64,000 nucleotides of DNA from NCBI GenBank assembly GCA_020443345.1, contig JAGRIH010000037.1, positions 62,001-126,000 of the forward strand, read 5' to 3'. Shown piece after piece: positions 54,234 to 63,036 of this stretch. Below the pieces are notes generated by a model that ran no database searches, had not been told where the DNA came from, and saw only the letters and a program-made list of their open reading frames with translations. The stretch's first letter is position 1, and each line of letters starts with the position of its first letter. Source of the stretch: Halioglobus sp. GTDB taxonomy: Bacteria; Pseudomonadota; Gammaproteobacteria; Pseudomonadales; Halieaceae. The position numbers and the translations under genes are program-made.

Positions 54234-54260
54234 TTGATCGGCTCGATAAACAGGCATAAT
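54234..54260 (+). promoter_or_regulatory. Possible sigma-70 promoter before the second ATPase gene
   Basis: TTGATC (54234-54239) and CATAAT (54255-54260) resemble -35 and -10 boxes with a 15-base spacer, or 17 if TAATAG is taken as -10. It sits 30 bases upstream of ATG 54290. Confidence 0.3.
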
Positions 54261-54289
54261 AGCAGAAGCCGACCACAGGAAACGCGCCA

Positions 54290-55138
54290 ATGTACGAGAC
54301 GTATTACGGCTTCCGCGAGGAACCGTTCCGCCTGAGCCCCGACTCCCGCATGTGTTTTTTGCACCCCAGCTACCGCAAGGCCAGGGCCTACATGCAATAC
54401 GCGCTGCAGCGCCGCGAGGGCTTTGTCATGGTCACCGGCCGACCGGGCACCGGCAAAACCACCCTGATTAACCATATCATCGGGGAGTTGACCAGCCAGG
54501 GCAGCCTGTTCGCCGCGCTCACCTCCACCCAGGTGCGGGCGGACGACCTGCTGCGCCTGGTGGTGCTCAAGTTCGGCCTGGACGGCCAGACAGAACACAA
54601 AGCCGTACTGATCCACAACCTGGAGAATTTCCTGTACCGACTGCACCGGGAGGGCCGCCGGCCACTGCTGATCATCGATGAAGCGCAGGACTTGCCGGCC
54701 GAGGCACTCGAGGAGCTGCGCCTGCTCACCAACCTGCAAAAGGACAACCAGCCGCTGCTGCAGATTTTTCTGGTGGGACAGGACGAACTGCGCCAGGCTG
54801 TCCTCGCCCCGAATCTGGAGCAACTGCACCAGCGCATCGTCGCCTCCTCGCACCTCGCTCCACTGGCGCCGGAGGCGGTGGAGGATTACATCAAGCACCG
54901 CCTTGCGCACGTCGGCTGGACCGACCGGCCCAAACTGGCGGAGACCATTTTCCCGGTCATCCACGAGCACAGCCAGGGGGTACCGCGTATCGTCAACCAG
55001 ATCTGCAGCCGCCTGATGCTGCACGGCATGGTCGAAGAAAAGAGTGCGCTGGGGCTGGAGGACATCCGCGAGGTCATCGACGACCTGAACGCGGAACAGC
55101 TCCTGCCCCTGCCGCGCGACGCATGCAGCCCGGCCTGA
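54290..55138 (+). CDS. Second XrtA-associated-type AAA ATPase, soluble paralogue
   Basis: 282-residue ATPase clearly paralogous to the divergent neighbour: YGFREEPFRLSPDSRM, VTGRPGTGKTTLIN (Walker A), PLLIIDEAQDLPAEALEELR (Walker B) and GVPRIVNQICSRLMLHG align throughout. It stops after the AAA core and lacks the linker and membrane anchor. Divergent transcription and the difference in length suggest one membrane-tethered and one cytosolic form. ATG 54290 follows a GGAAA. The stop lies inside a 10-bp inverted repeat. Confidence 0.9.
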   Translation: MYETYYGFREEPFRLSPDSRMCFLHPSYRKARAYMQYALQRREGFVMVTGRPGTGKTTLINHIIGELTSQGSLFAALTSTQVRADDLLRLVVLKFGLDGQTEHKAVLIHNLENFLYRLHREGRRPLLIIDEAQDLPAEALEELRLLTNLQKDNQPLLQIFLVGQDELRQAVLAPNLEQLHQRIVASSHLAPLAPEAVEDYIKHRLAHVGWTDRPKLAETIFPVIHEHSQGVPRIVNQICSRLMLHGMVEEKSALGLEDIREVIDDLNAEQLLPLPRDACSPA

Positions 55139-55150
55139 GACCGGGCTGCA
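55124..55150 (+). terminator. 10-bp inverted repeat straddling the stop of the second ATPase gene
   Basis: TGCAGCCCGG and CCGGGCTGCA with a 7-base loop containing the TGA stop. The stem is long and GC-rich, but no T-tract follows directly; eight T residues come only at 55197-55204. Probably an imperfect terminator or mRNA end stabiliser. Confidence 0.5.
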
Positions 55151-55523
55151 CGAAACCGGCAATGGCTTGGCACCGTGCGCATGGCAGCTGTGTCAGTTTT
55201 TTTTACAGTCGCGCGCGACAAACTCCCACTTCCTCCGAAATCCTGTAAAGTTTTTTATACAAGTGATTGTTTTATATTGATTATTTTTCATAGGCTCAGT
55301 TTTTGCATCATCTTTGCGCGGCCCGGCTCAACCCGCTCGCATCACGCGCCGTGGCCGACAGAACGTGCGCGGCGTGAGAGGTGTGATAAAAGTCTCAGAA
55401 CAGAGGCGTTACCAGTTGTTTACTGCCGTATCAGTGCTACAGTAAACAAAGCAGTCAACACAGGTATTGCACGGTCGTGCCGACCCGGTGTCGGGTGACC
55501 ACCCAGTCAGGAAACGGTGATGT
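55151..55523. other. Long non-coding region upstream of the HPr-rel-A set
   Basis: About 370 bases without a supported gene. It holds a T8 run (55197-55204), a markedly AT-rich stretch (about 55240-55320) unlike the surrounding GC-rich DNA and suited to a promoter or UP element, and the inverted repeat at 55416-55449. No promoter pair stands out. Confidence 0.5.
55416..55449. promoter_or_regulatory. Perfect 10-bp inverted repeat, likely operator
   Basis: TTGTTTACTG (55416-55425) and CAGTAAACAA (55440-55449) with a 14-base spacer; the arm centres are 24 bases apart, a little over two helical turns. It lies about 75 bases upstream of the first gene of the HPr-rel-A set. The geometry fits a dimeric regulator; alternatively it is a leader hairpin. 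Confidence 0.5.
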
Positions 55524-55907
55524 ATGGACGACAATTCGGATCAGGCCTCCGGCACACAGGAGACGACAGGCGGAACCAGCGGTGCGATGGATACTGCCAC
55601 CGTGGATACCGGCTCTTCCCGGCGGCAGTTTACGCGCCAGGCGCTCACCGGTAGCGCGGTCCTGTTCTCCCTGGCCAACCGGCCGGTGTGGAGCCAGACT
55701 GCCAACGGTGATTGCGTCTCCGTGGGTTTCCTGAATTCCGTGGGCTTCTCATCGCTGAGCCCAGAGCTGCAGGACGCCAAGATTGCAGACACCAAGCAGC
55801 AAATTGAAGCGCTGCAACAACTCGCAGAAGATCGGGGCATGACGACGCAGGAACAGAACCCGGGCACCACTGATGCCGAGGTCTGCATCGTCCCGGTACA
55901 GAACTAA
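55524..55907 (+). CDS. Small protein with twin-arginine-like signal, candidate HPr-rel-A substrate
   Basis: 127-residue protein of unknown function. A Ser/Thr/Asp-rich N-terminus (1-31) precedes SRRQFTRQA (32-40), close to the Tat consensus S-R-R-x-F-x-K, and a hydrophobic stretch (39-51, LTGSAVLFSLA). A probable cleavage site lies near VWSQTA. The mature part has only two cysteines (64 and 121), a helical Gln-rich segment (about 80-105) and the end VCIVPVQN. It precedes the PqqD-like, HprK-like and nucleotidyltransferase genes on the same strand. Its position makes it a candidate for the peptide handled by those enzymes, but no motif proves it. Confidence 0.65.
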   Translation: MDDNSDQASGTQETTGGTSGAMDTATVDTGSSRRQFTRQALTGSAVLFSLANRPVWSQTANGDCVSVGFLNSVGFSSLSPELQDAKIADTKQQIEALQQLAEDRGMTTQEQNPGTTDAEVCIVPVQN

Positions 55908-56027
55908 AACGCCTTCCTGTTCTGAGCGGTCCCCTGCGGGCCGTTTCAGTAACAGTCAAAAATCGATTGACGCAGGCGGCAAACCCCGGCACCTTCTGCA
56001 ACATTCCATTGACGAGTGCAAGTGTAG

Positions 56028-56297
56028 ATGCAGTGGTATGCAGGCACGCCGGGGGAGTTCTACGACTGCGACGAAGCGACTGTGGTGTACTTTCACCCCC
56101 CCAGCGGCAACACCCACCTCATCACCGCGTTTGCCGCCTACCTGCTGCGCGAACTCGCCCGCCGGCCGATGACCCTCGAGCAACTCCTGCAATACGCCGC
56201 ATCCGCCACCGCAGCGGATGACTACCGGTCAGTCAGCTGCGCACTGCCCGGACTGCTGCAGGACCTGGTCCAGCTCGACATCCTTGAACAGGTATAG
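56028..56297 (+). CDS. HPr-rel-A system PqqD-like peptide chaperone
   Basis: 89-residue PqqD-family protein (TIGR04353 type) with the winged-helix-like RiPP recognition fold: YDCDEATVVYFHPPSGNTHL, then ITAFAAYLLRELARRPMTLE and a C-terminal LVQLDILEQV. PqqD proteins bind a leader peptide and present it to modifying enzymes; in the HPr-rel-A system the bound peptide is not known to me. ATG 56028 lacks a strong ribosome site. The kinase gene starts 9 bases after its stop. Confidence 0.85.
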   Translation: MQWYAGTPGEFYDCDEATVVYFHPPSGNTHLITAFAAYLLRELARRPMTLEQLLQYAASATAADDYRSVSCALPGLLQDLVQLDILEQV

Positions 56298-56306
56298 CCG
56301 GTAAAA

Positions 56307-57227
56307 ATGCAGACACTAGGGGGTCTATCCGGGCATGCCCTGGAACGCGGGCTGCGGGACGGCCGCCTGCCACTGTGCGTAGGGCCCTACGTCTACGCCC
56401 TGCAAACCGACCAGTCCCGCGTCATCGACGGTATTGGCCTGCTGTACGCCGATTTCCCGCTGGCGGCGGCGGATGACTTCGTGGACTACCGCATAGCCCT
56501 GCGCCAGCGCGGGATCGTGTCGCGTCTGCGCCGGCAGGTCGACTTCTACTTTGACCACCAGCGCCCCTTTGCGCCGGTGCATCGCGACACGGCCTATGCC
56601 TCGCTCGAGTGGGGCATGAACTGGTGCGTGTCCACCGGCGCCAACGAATACCTCAAACTGCATGCCGCCGTCGTGGCGCGCGATGGCGTGGCCGTCGTCA
56701 TGCCGGGCGTACCCGGTGCCGGGAAAAGCACCCTGTGTGCCGCGCTGGGACTGTCGGGGTGGCGCGTGCTGTCGGACGAGCACGCCATGATCGTACCGGG
56801 CACCGCAGACGTCATCCCTCTATATCGCCCGGTGAGCTTGAAAAACGAGAGCATCCAGGCGATCTGCAGCTTTGCCCCCGACGCGGTCTTCGGGCCGCTG
56901 AGCAGGGACACCCACAAGGGGACGGTGGCGCACCTCAAAGCGGACCTGGACCCAGCCAGCCACGACACCCGGCCGCTTCCGGCCCGGGTGATGCTGTTTC
57001 CAAAATACGCCAAAGGCGAGCCGCAGCGACTGAGCGCCCGGTCGCGCACCGAGAGTTTTATCGTCGCCGCTTTTCACTCGTTCAACTACAGTCTGCTGGC
57101 AAAGACGGGGTTTCGCGCCATGCAGGCCCTGCTCGATGCGGTGCAGTGCTACGATCTGGTCTATCACGACCTGGACTGGGCACTGCGCAACCTGGACGGG
57201 CTCCACCGGCAAGTGGGCGCCGGATGA
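56307..57227 (+). CDS. HprK-related kinase A
   Basis: 306-residue kinase related to HPr kinase/phosphorylase (TIGR04352 type). After an N-terminal region, KLHAAVV (His119) corresponds to the histidine before the P-loop of HprK; the P-loop is PGVPGAGKST (133-142) and LSDEHAMI (Asp157/Glu158) supplies metal-binding acids. Real HprK phosphorylates HPr on serine; this branch lacks the HPr partner and its target is unknown. It overlaps the nucleotidyltransferase gene by 4 bases (ATGA). Confidence 0.88.
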   Translation: MQTLGGLSGHALERGLRDGRLPLCVGPYVYALQTDQSRVIDGIGLLYADFPLAAADDFVDYRIALRQRGIVSRLRRQVDFYFDHQRPFAPVHRDTAYASLEWGMNWCVSTGANEYLKLHAAVVARDGVAVVMPGVPGAGKSTLCAALGLSGWRVLSDEHAMIVPGTADVIPLYRPVSLKNESIQAICSFAPDAVFGPLSRDTHKGTVAHLKADLDPASHDTRPLPARVMLFPKYAKGEPQRLSARSRTESFIVAAFHSFNYSLLAKTGFRAMQALLDAVQCYDLVYHDLDWALRNLDGLHRQVGAG

Positions 57228-58330
57228 GCAGCGTGCTGGTGCGCAGCCTGTTGGACTCCGCCGCCGTGGCCTCGCTGGGGTCCGCCGAGCTCAACCAGCT
57301 CATACCGCAGGGGCGCGTAACGGATTTGCTGGCGACGCTGGCGCTGCGTCTGCAACAGGCAGACAAGCTGCAACAGGTGCCGCCGCATGCGCGCAGACAC
57401 CTCGAATCGGCCATCGTGGTGCATCGCAAGCAGCGCCAGGACCTGGCGTATGAAATCAAGTGGCTGCGCCGGGCCCTGGCACCCACCGGACAACCCCTGG
57501 TACTGCTCAAGGGTGCCGCCTACCTGCAGGCCGGTCTGCCCTGGGCGCAGGGCAGAATGCTCTCCGATATCGACTTGCTGGTTCCCGCCCATGCGATCGG
57601 GGCGGTGGAGGCCGCGCTCAACGCCAGCGGCTGGCAAAGCGGCACGCTCGATGCCTATAACGAGCGCTACTACCGTAAATGGATGCACGAAATTCCCCCG
57701 ATGGCACACCCGGGCCGCCGCTCGACCCTCGATCTGCACCACACCATACTGCCGCCCACCGCCGCTCCGCGGGTGGACGCCAGTCTGCTGTTGCGGGACA
57801 TACAGCCGGTGCAGGAAGGGCTTTTCACGCTGGCGCCAGCGGATATGGTCATTCACAGCGCCACCCACCTGTTCCACGAAGGGGAATTCCGCCACGGCCT
57901 GCGCGATTTGTGGGACCTCGACCGCATGCTGCGCGACTTCGCCGGCCAGGACCCGGATTTCTGGCGGCACCTGGTACCGCGCGCCGAGCAACTGGATTTG
58001 CTGGACTCGCTGTTTCACGGGCTCAACTACAGCCGGCAGGTATTCGGTACGCCCGTGCCGTCATCGGTCGTGTCACAAGCGGAAAACTGGCGCCGCCGGC
58101 TGCGCAAACCGCTGATGGATTTCCTGTTCACCAGGGCATTGCAACCGGACCAGCCCGAATGCCGGCGCCCGGGCACCGCCCTGGCGCTCAACGCGCTCTA
58201 CGTGCGCTCACACTACCTGCGCATGCCGGTCCACCTGCTGCTGCCGCACCTGCTGCGCAAAGGCTGGATGCGGCATTTTACCCAACCTGCAGACGGCGAG
58301 CCGGTGGCGGGGAAACAGGGCGACAAGTAG
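57224..58330 (+). CDS. Nucleotidyltransferase-family protein of the HPr-rel-A set
   Basis: 368-residue NTP_transf_5-like protein (PF14907 type). The catalytic part is VLLKGAAYLQAGLPWAQGRM followed by LSDIDLLVP with the metal-binding aspartates; HEIPPMAHPGRRSTLDLHH and DMVIHSATHLFHEGEFRHGL follow, as in the family. It would transfer a nucleotide to a protein or small molecule; the acceptor is unknown. ATG 57224 is coupled to the kinase stop. It converges with tviB, with 27 bases between stops. Confidence 0.85.
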   Translation: MSSVLVRSLLDSAAVASLGSAELNQLIPQGRVTDLLATLALRLQQADKLQQVPPHARRHLESAIVVHRKQRQDLAYEIKWLRRALAPTGQPLVLLKGAAYLQAGLPWAQGRMLSDIDLLVPAHAIGAVEAALNASGWQSGTLDAYNERYYRKWMHEIPPMAHPGRRSTLDLHHTILPPTAAPRVDASLLLRDIQPVQEGLFTLAPADMVIHSATHLFHEGEFRHGLRDLWDLDRMLRDFAGQDPDFWRHLVPRAEQLDLLDSLFHGLNYSRQVFGTPVPSSVVSQAENWRRRLRKPLMDFLFTRALQPDQPECRRPGTALALNALYVRSHYLRMPVHLLLPHLLRKGWMRHFTQPADGEPVAGKQGDK

Positions 58331-58357
58331 TATCGACGCACGGCGCGAGCGCGGCGA

Positions 58358-59674
58358 TCACAGCCGCCAGACGTCGAGCGCGGCGGCCTCCAGAGCGGCC
58401 CGGTCGAGTACCGACTTGACATCGATGACTGCGCCGTTGGCAGCGGTGATATCGCGCAATCGCGCCAGGTCGCCCTCGAGATAGGCCCGGTGGGGAACCG
58501 CCAGGATCACCGCGTGTGCCGGCGCCAACTGCTCCCACGGCACCAGTTCCAGGCCGTACTCGGCGCGCGCCTCGGCGGGGTCCGCCAGCGGGTCGTGCAC
58601 CTGCACCTCGCAGCAGTAATCCTGTAGTTCCGCGATGATGTCGACCACGCGCGAGTTGCGCAGGTCGGGGCAGTTCTCCTTGAAGGTCAGCCCCAGCACC
58701 GTCACCCGGGCGGCCCGCACCGCGTGGCCGTTGCGCAGCAGGCGCTTGACGGTCTGCTCGGCTACAAACTTGCCCATGTTGTCATTGGTTTTGCGCCCGG
58801 CCAGAATCACCTGGGGATGGTGGCCGACCGCCTCGGCCTTGTAGGTCAGGTAATAGGGGTCGACCCCGATGCAGTGGCCGCCCACCAGGCCGGGGCGAAA
58901 GGGCAGGAAATTCCACTTGGTACCCGCCGCTTCGAGCACGTCGAGGGTATCGATGCCCAGGCGGTTGAAGATCAGCGCCAGCTCGTTCATCAGCGCGATA
59001 TTGAGGTCGCGCTGGGTGTTTTCAATCACCTTGGCCGCCTCCGCCACCTTGATCGTGGCCGCCCGGTGCACACCGGCGCGCACCACCTCGCCGTAGAGAT
59101 TCGCCACCCGCTCCAGGGTCTGCGGCGTATCGCCGGAGACGACCTTGGTGATCGTCTCGAGCCGGTGTTCCCGGTCGCCGGGGTTGATCCGCTCCGGTGA
59201 GTAAGCCACATAAAATCCCGCCGTGTCGGCGGCGCCGGCCCCGCGCCCCGCCCAGGGCAGACCCGAGTGCTGTTCCAGCAGGGGAACACACACCTCCTCG
59301 GTGCAGCCGGGGTAGACGGTCGATTCGAAGATGACCACCGCGCCGCTGCGCAGGTGGGCCCCGACCGTGCGACAGGCGCCCTGCAAGGGGCTCAGATCGG
59401 GGCGCCGCGCGGCGTCGATGGGCGTGGGCACGACCACGATGACAATGCCCGCCTGTGCCAGGCACGCTGGATCGCTGGTGTACTCCAGGAGCGTCGCCCG
59501 CGCCAGTTGCCCGGGCTCGACCTCGCCACTGGGGTCGCGGCCCGCGCGGTAGTGGGCCAGTTTCTGTTCATTGAGATCAAAACCAATGGTCTTGCGGCGC
59601 TGCCCGAAGGCCACCGCCAGCGGCAGGCCGACATAGCCCAGCCCGACCACCGCAAGCGTATCCGAATCCGTCAT
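58358..59674 (-). CDS. tviB: UDP-N-acetyl-D-glucosamine/galactosamine 6-dehydrogenase TviB
   Basis: 438-residue nucleotide-sugar dehydrogenase that oxidises C6 of a UDP-HexNAc to the uronic acid using NAD. The NAD-binding VVGLGYVGLPLAVAFG is at the N-terminus, ESTVYPGCTEE and YSPERINPGD follow, and the catalytic Cys268 is in VGGHCIGVDPYYLT. Length and motifs fit the TviB/WbpO type. Downstream of tviC on the same strand (42 bases), it yields UDP-HexNAcA for the polymer. Confidence 0.93.
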   Translation of the reverse strand: MTDSDTLAVVGLGYVGLPLAVAFGQRRKTIGFDLNEQKLAHYRAGRDPSGEVEPGQLARATLLEYTSDPACLAQAGIVIVVVPTPIDAARRPDLSPLQGACRTVGAHLRSGAVVIFESTVYPGCTEEVCVPLLEQHSGLPWAGRGAGAADTAGFYVAYSPERINPGDREHRLETITKVVSGDTPQTLERVANLYGEVVRAGVHRAATIKVAEAAKVIENTQRDLNIALMNELALIFNRLGIDTLDVLEAAGTKWNFLPFRPGLVGGHCIGVDPYYLTYKAEAVGHHPQVILAGRKTNDNMGKFVAEQTVKRLLRNGHAVRAARVTVLGLTFKENCPDLRNSRVVDIIAELQDYCCEVQVHDPLADPAEARAEYGLELVPWEQLAPAHAVILAVPHRAYLEGDLARLRDITAANGAVIDVKSVLDRAALEAAALDVWRL

Positions 59675-59716
59675 AGTTTCCTGTTCCTGGTTTATCGTTG
59701 GGTTGTCATTCTCGGG

Positions 59717-60751
59717 CTAGCTCTGCGCCCGGCGGCGCATAAACCACTCGCCGGTGAGCGCCAGCCCCTGGGCCACGTCGTGTGTGGGCGCGTAACCCAG
59801 CAGGCGCCCGGCCTTGCTGATATCGGCCTGGGAGTGGCGCACGTCCCCGGCCCTGAAGTCCCCGTACAGCGGCTCCATGGCGGCCGCATCGGGGTGCTGC
59901 GCGGCGACCAGCCGGCGAATTTCGCGATACAACTGGTTGAGCGTGGTGCGCCCCCCTACGGCGACGTTGTACACTTCGCCACCGGCGCCGGGCCGCTCGG
60001 TGGTGGCGGCCAGCAAGTTGGCCTGCACGGCATTGTCGATATAACAAAAATCGCGCGAAGTCTCGCCATCGCCGTTGATACGGCAGCGCGCATTGCGGCA
60101 CAGCGCCTCGAACCAGCGCGGAATCACTGCGGCATAGGCGCCCTGCGGGTCCTGCCGGGGACCGAATACGTTGAAATAACGCAGGCCGATGCAGTCCATG
60201 CCGTAAGTGCTGTTGAAGACACTGGCATACAGCTCGTTCACATACTTGGTCACGGCATAGGGCGACAGCGGGCTGCCGATCTCGTGCTCCACCTTGGGCA
60301 GCGCGGGATGATCGCCATAAGTCGACGACGATGCCGCGTACACGAAACGCCGGGCTCGGGCGTCGCGAGTGGCCACCAGCAAATTGAGAAAGCCGTCGAT
60401 ATTGGCGCGATTGGTCTGGATCGGCTCCTCGATCGAGCGCGGCACACTGCCCAGCGCCGCCTGGTGCAGCACGTAGTGTGCGCCGTGTACCGCCTCCCGA
60501 CAGGCCGCCAGGTCGCAGATGTCCGCCTCCATGAAACGGAAGCGCCGCCACGCCCGCTCGCCCGCGCGCTGACGCACGTCCTCCAGGTTGGCCCGGTGAC
60601 CCGTGGCAAAGTTGTCCAGGCCCACCACCCGCTGGCCCAACTGCAGCAGGGTTTCGACCAGGCTGGAACCGATGAAGCCCGCAGCGCCGGTCACCAGCCA
60701 CAGGCTCGGCTGCTGTACCAGTTCAGATCTGAGCACTGCATATGCTGACAC
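59717..60751 (-). CDS. tviC: UDP-HexNAc 4-epimerase TviC-like
   Basis: 344-residue extended short-chain dehydrogenase/reductase. The NAD loop is [10 protein letters not shown] (21-30), then [10 protein letters not shown] with the catalytic Ser/Thr region and [11 protein letters not shown] with the Tyr-x3-Lys pair; [19 protein letters not shown] is the usual TviC/WbpP segment. It should epimerise C4 between the GlcNAc and GalNAc series (free or uronic). The GTG at 60751 is used. It is transcribed divergently from prsK. Confidence 0.93.
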   Translation of the reverse strand: MSAYAVLRSELVQQPSLWLVTGAAGFIGSSLVETLLQLGQRVVGLDNFATGHRANLEDVRQRAGERAWRRFRFMEADICDLAACREAVHGAHYVLHQAALGSVPRSIEEPIQTNRANIDGFLNLLVATRDARARRFVYAASSSTYGDHPALPKVEHEIGSPLSPYAVTKYVNELYASVFNSTYGMDCIGLRYFNVFGPRQDPQGAYAAVIPRWFEALCRNARCRINGDGETSRDFCYIDNAVQANLLAATTERPGAGGEVYNVAVGGRTTLNQLYREIRRLVAAQHPDAAAMEPLYGDFRAGDVRHSQADISKAGRLLGYAPTHDVAQGLALTGEWFMRRRAQS

Positions 60752-60826
60752 GAAAGACGAAATCCCCTGTAATCACCGCGCCGCTTCAATTAGTGTGCGT
60801 CGAGTCTCACTACTGCCCATGGATCA

Positions 60827-60853
60827 TTTACACTGGCGCAGCCGAAGTATAGT
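60827..60853 (+). promoter_or_regulatory. Possible sigma-70 promoter of prsK-prsR
   Basis: TTTACA (60827-60832) and TATAGT (60848-60853) each match consensus at five of six positions, but the spacer is only 15 bases. It lies 80 bases upstream of the prsK start. Confidence 0.35.
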
Positions 60854-60933
60854 GTTTCTCACCACGAGCGGCTATCGCGTAACGTGATCTTGTACACGCT
60901 TTGGTAACTTATGCACGGGGACTCAACGAGATA

Positions 60934-63036
60934 ATGCTGGCCAATGTGGGTTTATACAGCTACGCCACTGCGTTGCTGGCATACACCGTGTTGAGCGCAC
61001 TGGTGTTTCTGGACCGGCGCACGCATCCCGTTGGCTGGCCGCTGTTGCTGGCCTGCGTGCTGACCACCGTGTGGGCCGGGATCATCGCCGGCTCCACCCT
61101 GCTGGACTACCCGCGCATAGCGCTCATGCAACTGAGCGAAGTGGCGCGCAACGCCGCCTGGTCCGTGCTGTTACTGAAGCTGATACAAATGCGGCTGCAG
61201 CAGTCGGATCAGGCGCACTCCCCGGGGCGCTGGTTACTCTGGCTGGCTGTTGGCTACGGCGTGGTTGTCGCCATCCTGTTCGGCACGCCATGGCTGCTGC
61301 AGGCGCTGTCACTGCCGGAACACTGGCAGCGGGATCTGTCATTCTCGTGCTGGCTGGCGATGTCCGTGGCGGGACTGCTGTTGCTGGAACAGATTTTTCG
61401 CAACAGTACCGAGGGGGGGCGCTGGTCCAGCAAGTTTTTGTGCCTGGGGCTGGGTTTCCTGTTCGCCTTTGACTTTTTCATGTATGCCCAGGCGCTGCTG
61501 TTCCGGCAACTGGACGCGACGCTGTGGCAGGCGCGGGGCATTCTGGTGGCACTCACCGCAGTTTTTGTCGGGATATCCATGCGGCGCACCGACGGTGGCA
61601 GTTTGCAGGTATCCCGGCACGTTGCCTTCCATTCGGTGACGCTGCTGGCCGCCGGTATCTACCTTATCCTCATGGCCACGGTCGGCTACTTCATCCGCTA
61701 CCTCGGGGGCACCTGGGGCGGCGTGCTGCAAATCACGTTCCTGTGTGCTTCGGGTCTGCTGTTGCTGGCCCTGATGTTCTCGGGACAAATCCGCGCGCGC
61801 ACCCGGGTGTGGCTGAGCAAGAACTTTTTCAGTTACAAGTACGATTACCGCGTGGAGTGGCTGCAGTTTACCCGCACCCTGTCCGAGGGCGGCGAGAATA
61901 TTCCGGAGAACATCGTCAGGGCCATCGCCCATATCACCCAGAGTCCCGCCGGACTGCTCTGGAGCAGGACCGAAGACGGCCAGTTTGTCTTCACCTGCCA
62001 CTGGCAAATGGCTGAACCGGAGCCGGACGACAAACTACAGGCCCTGCCGCTGTGGCTGCAGCAGACGCAGTGGATCATCGACCTGCAGGAATGGCGCCGG
62101 GCTCCCGACGTCTACCAGCATCTGCAGTTGCCGGACTTTATCCTGGCGATCCCCCGCGCCTGGCTGATCATCCCGCTGATCTTCGGCGAGCGCCTGCAGG
62201 GTATCGTGCTGCTGCGCGAATCCGACCTGCAGCCGGATATCAACTGGGAGGACCGCGATCTGCTGAAAGTCGCGGGGTGCCAGGCGGCCAGTTACCTGGC
62301 ACAGTACCAGGCCAGTCGGGCACTGGTGGAGTCCCGCCAGTTCGAAGCGTTCAACCGGCTGTCGGCCTACGTCGTGCACGACCTGAAAAACATCCTCGCG
62401 CAGCAGTCGCTCATCGTGTCGAACGCGGCCAAACACCGCAACAACCCCGACTTTGTCGAGGATGTCATCAACACGGTGGGCAACTCCGTCGAGCGCATGA
62501 CCCGGCTGATGGAACAGATGCGCAGCGGGGTACGCGGCATACAAACACAGCAGATCGCACTGCACGAGGTGATTCAGGAAGCCGTGGCCAGTCGCCGCAA
62601 AGCGCTGCCCCAGCCGCAACTGCTGGGCTGCGACCAGCCACTGACGGTACAGGCCGACCGCGAGCAGCTACTGACCGTATTCACGCACATTATCCAGAAC
62701 GCCCAGGAGGCGAGCAGCAAGACGGGGCGAGTTGCGGTACGTGTGCGGGAACCGCGGGACGGCCGTGTCGTGGTCGAAATCGATGACGATGGCGTGGGCA
62801 TGGATGAGGCCTTCGTGCGCAACCGCCTGTTCACGCCCTTTGATTCCACCAAGGGCCTGACCGGCATGGGTATCGGAGCGTTCGAGAGCCGCGAGTTCGT
62901 GCGCAGCCTGGGGGGCGACATACAGGTCACCAGCACCCCCGGCAAGGGCTCCCGGTTTCGCATCGTACTGCCCTGCGCATCGACTGACACAGACGTAATG
63001 GACGCCAATAAGGAATGTTCGTGTGAGCAAGAGTAA
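60934..63036 (+). CDS. prsK: Sensor histidine kinase PrsK
   Basis: 700-residue membrane sensor kinase of the PEP-CTERM/EPS regulatory pair. The N-terminal half (to about 285) has seven to eight membrane helices; a GAF-like domain (about 320-465) follows; the kinase part has the phospho-accepting His482 in YVVHDLKN, the N-box HIIQNAQEAS and G-boxes DDGVGMDEAF and GLTGMGIGAFESREF. ATG 60934 is chosen over an upstream TTG (60901), since the usual PrsK N-terminus (NVGLYSYATALLAYTV) follows it. It overlaps prsR by 14 bases. Confidence 0.93.
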   Translation: MLANVGLYSYATALLAYTVLSALVFLDRRTHPVGWPLLLACVLTTVWAGIIAGSTLLDYPRIALMQLSEVARNAAWSVLLLKLIQMRLQQSDQAHSPGRWLLWLAVGYGVVVAILFGTPWLLQALSLPEHWQRDLSFSCWLAMSVAGLLLLEQIFRNSTEGGRWSSKFLCLGLGFLFAFDFFMYAQALLFRQLDATLWQARGILVALTAVFVGISMRRTDGGSLQVSRHVAFHSVTLLAAGIYLILMATVGYFIRYLGGTWGGVLQITFLCASGLLLLALMFSGQIRARTRVWLSKNFFSYKYDYRVEWLQFTRTLSEGGENIPENIVRAIAHITQSPAGLLWSRTEDGQFVFTCHWQMAEPEPDDKLQALPLWLQQTQWIIDLQEWRRAPDVYQHLQLPDFILAIPRAWLIIPLIFGERLQGIVLLRESDLQPDINWEDRDLLKVAGCQAASYLAQYQASRALVESRQFEAFNRLSAYVVHDLKNILAQQSLIVSNAAKHRNNPDFVEDVINTVGNSVERMTRLMEQMRSGVRGIQTQQIALHEVIQEAVASRRKALPQPQLLGCDQPLTVQADREQLLTVFTHIIQNAQEASSKTGRVAVRVREPRDGRVVVEIDDDGVGMDEAFVRNRLFTPFDSTKGLTGMGIGAFESREFVRSLGGDIQVTSTPGKGSRFRIVLPCASTDTDVMDANKECSCEQE

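Noticed and set aside
55168-55186. TGGCAC...GGCA resembling a sigma-54 promoter upstream of the HPr-rel-A set
   Set aside because: The bases ten positions after GG are AT, not GC, so the -12 element is missing.
55197-55204. Run of eight T residues as an intrinsic terminator of the second ATPase gene
   Set aside because: No GC-rich stem directly precedes it; the strong inverted repeat ends 46 bases earlier.
55524-55907. Small Tat-type protein as a second PEP-CTERM substrate
   Set aside because: It lacks the Val-Pro-x-Pro motif, C-terminal helix and basic tail.
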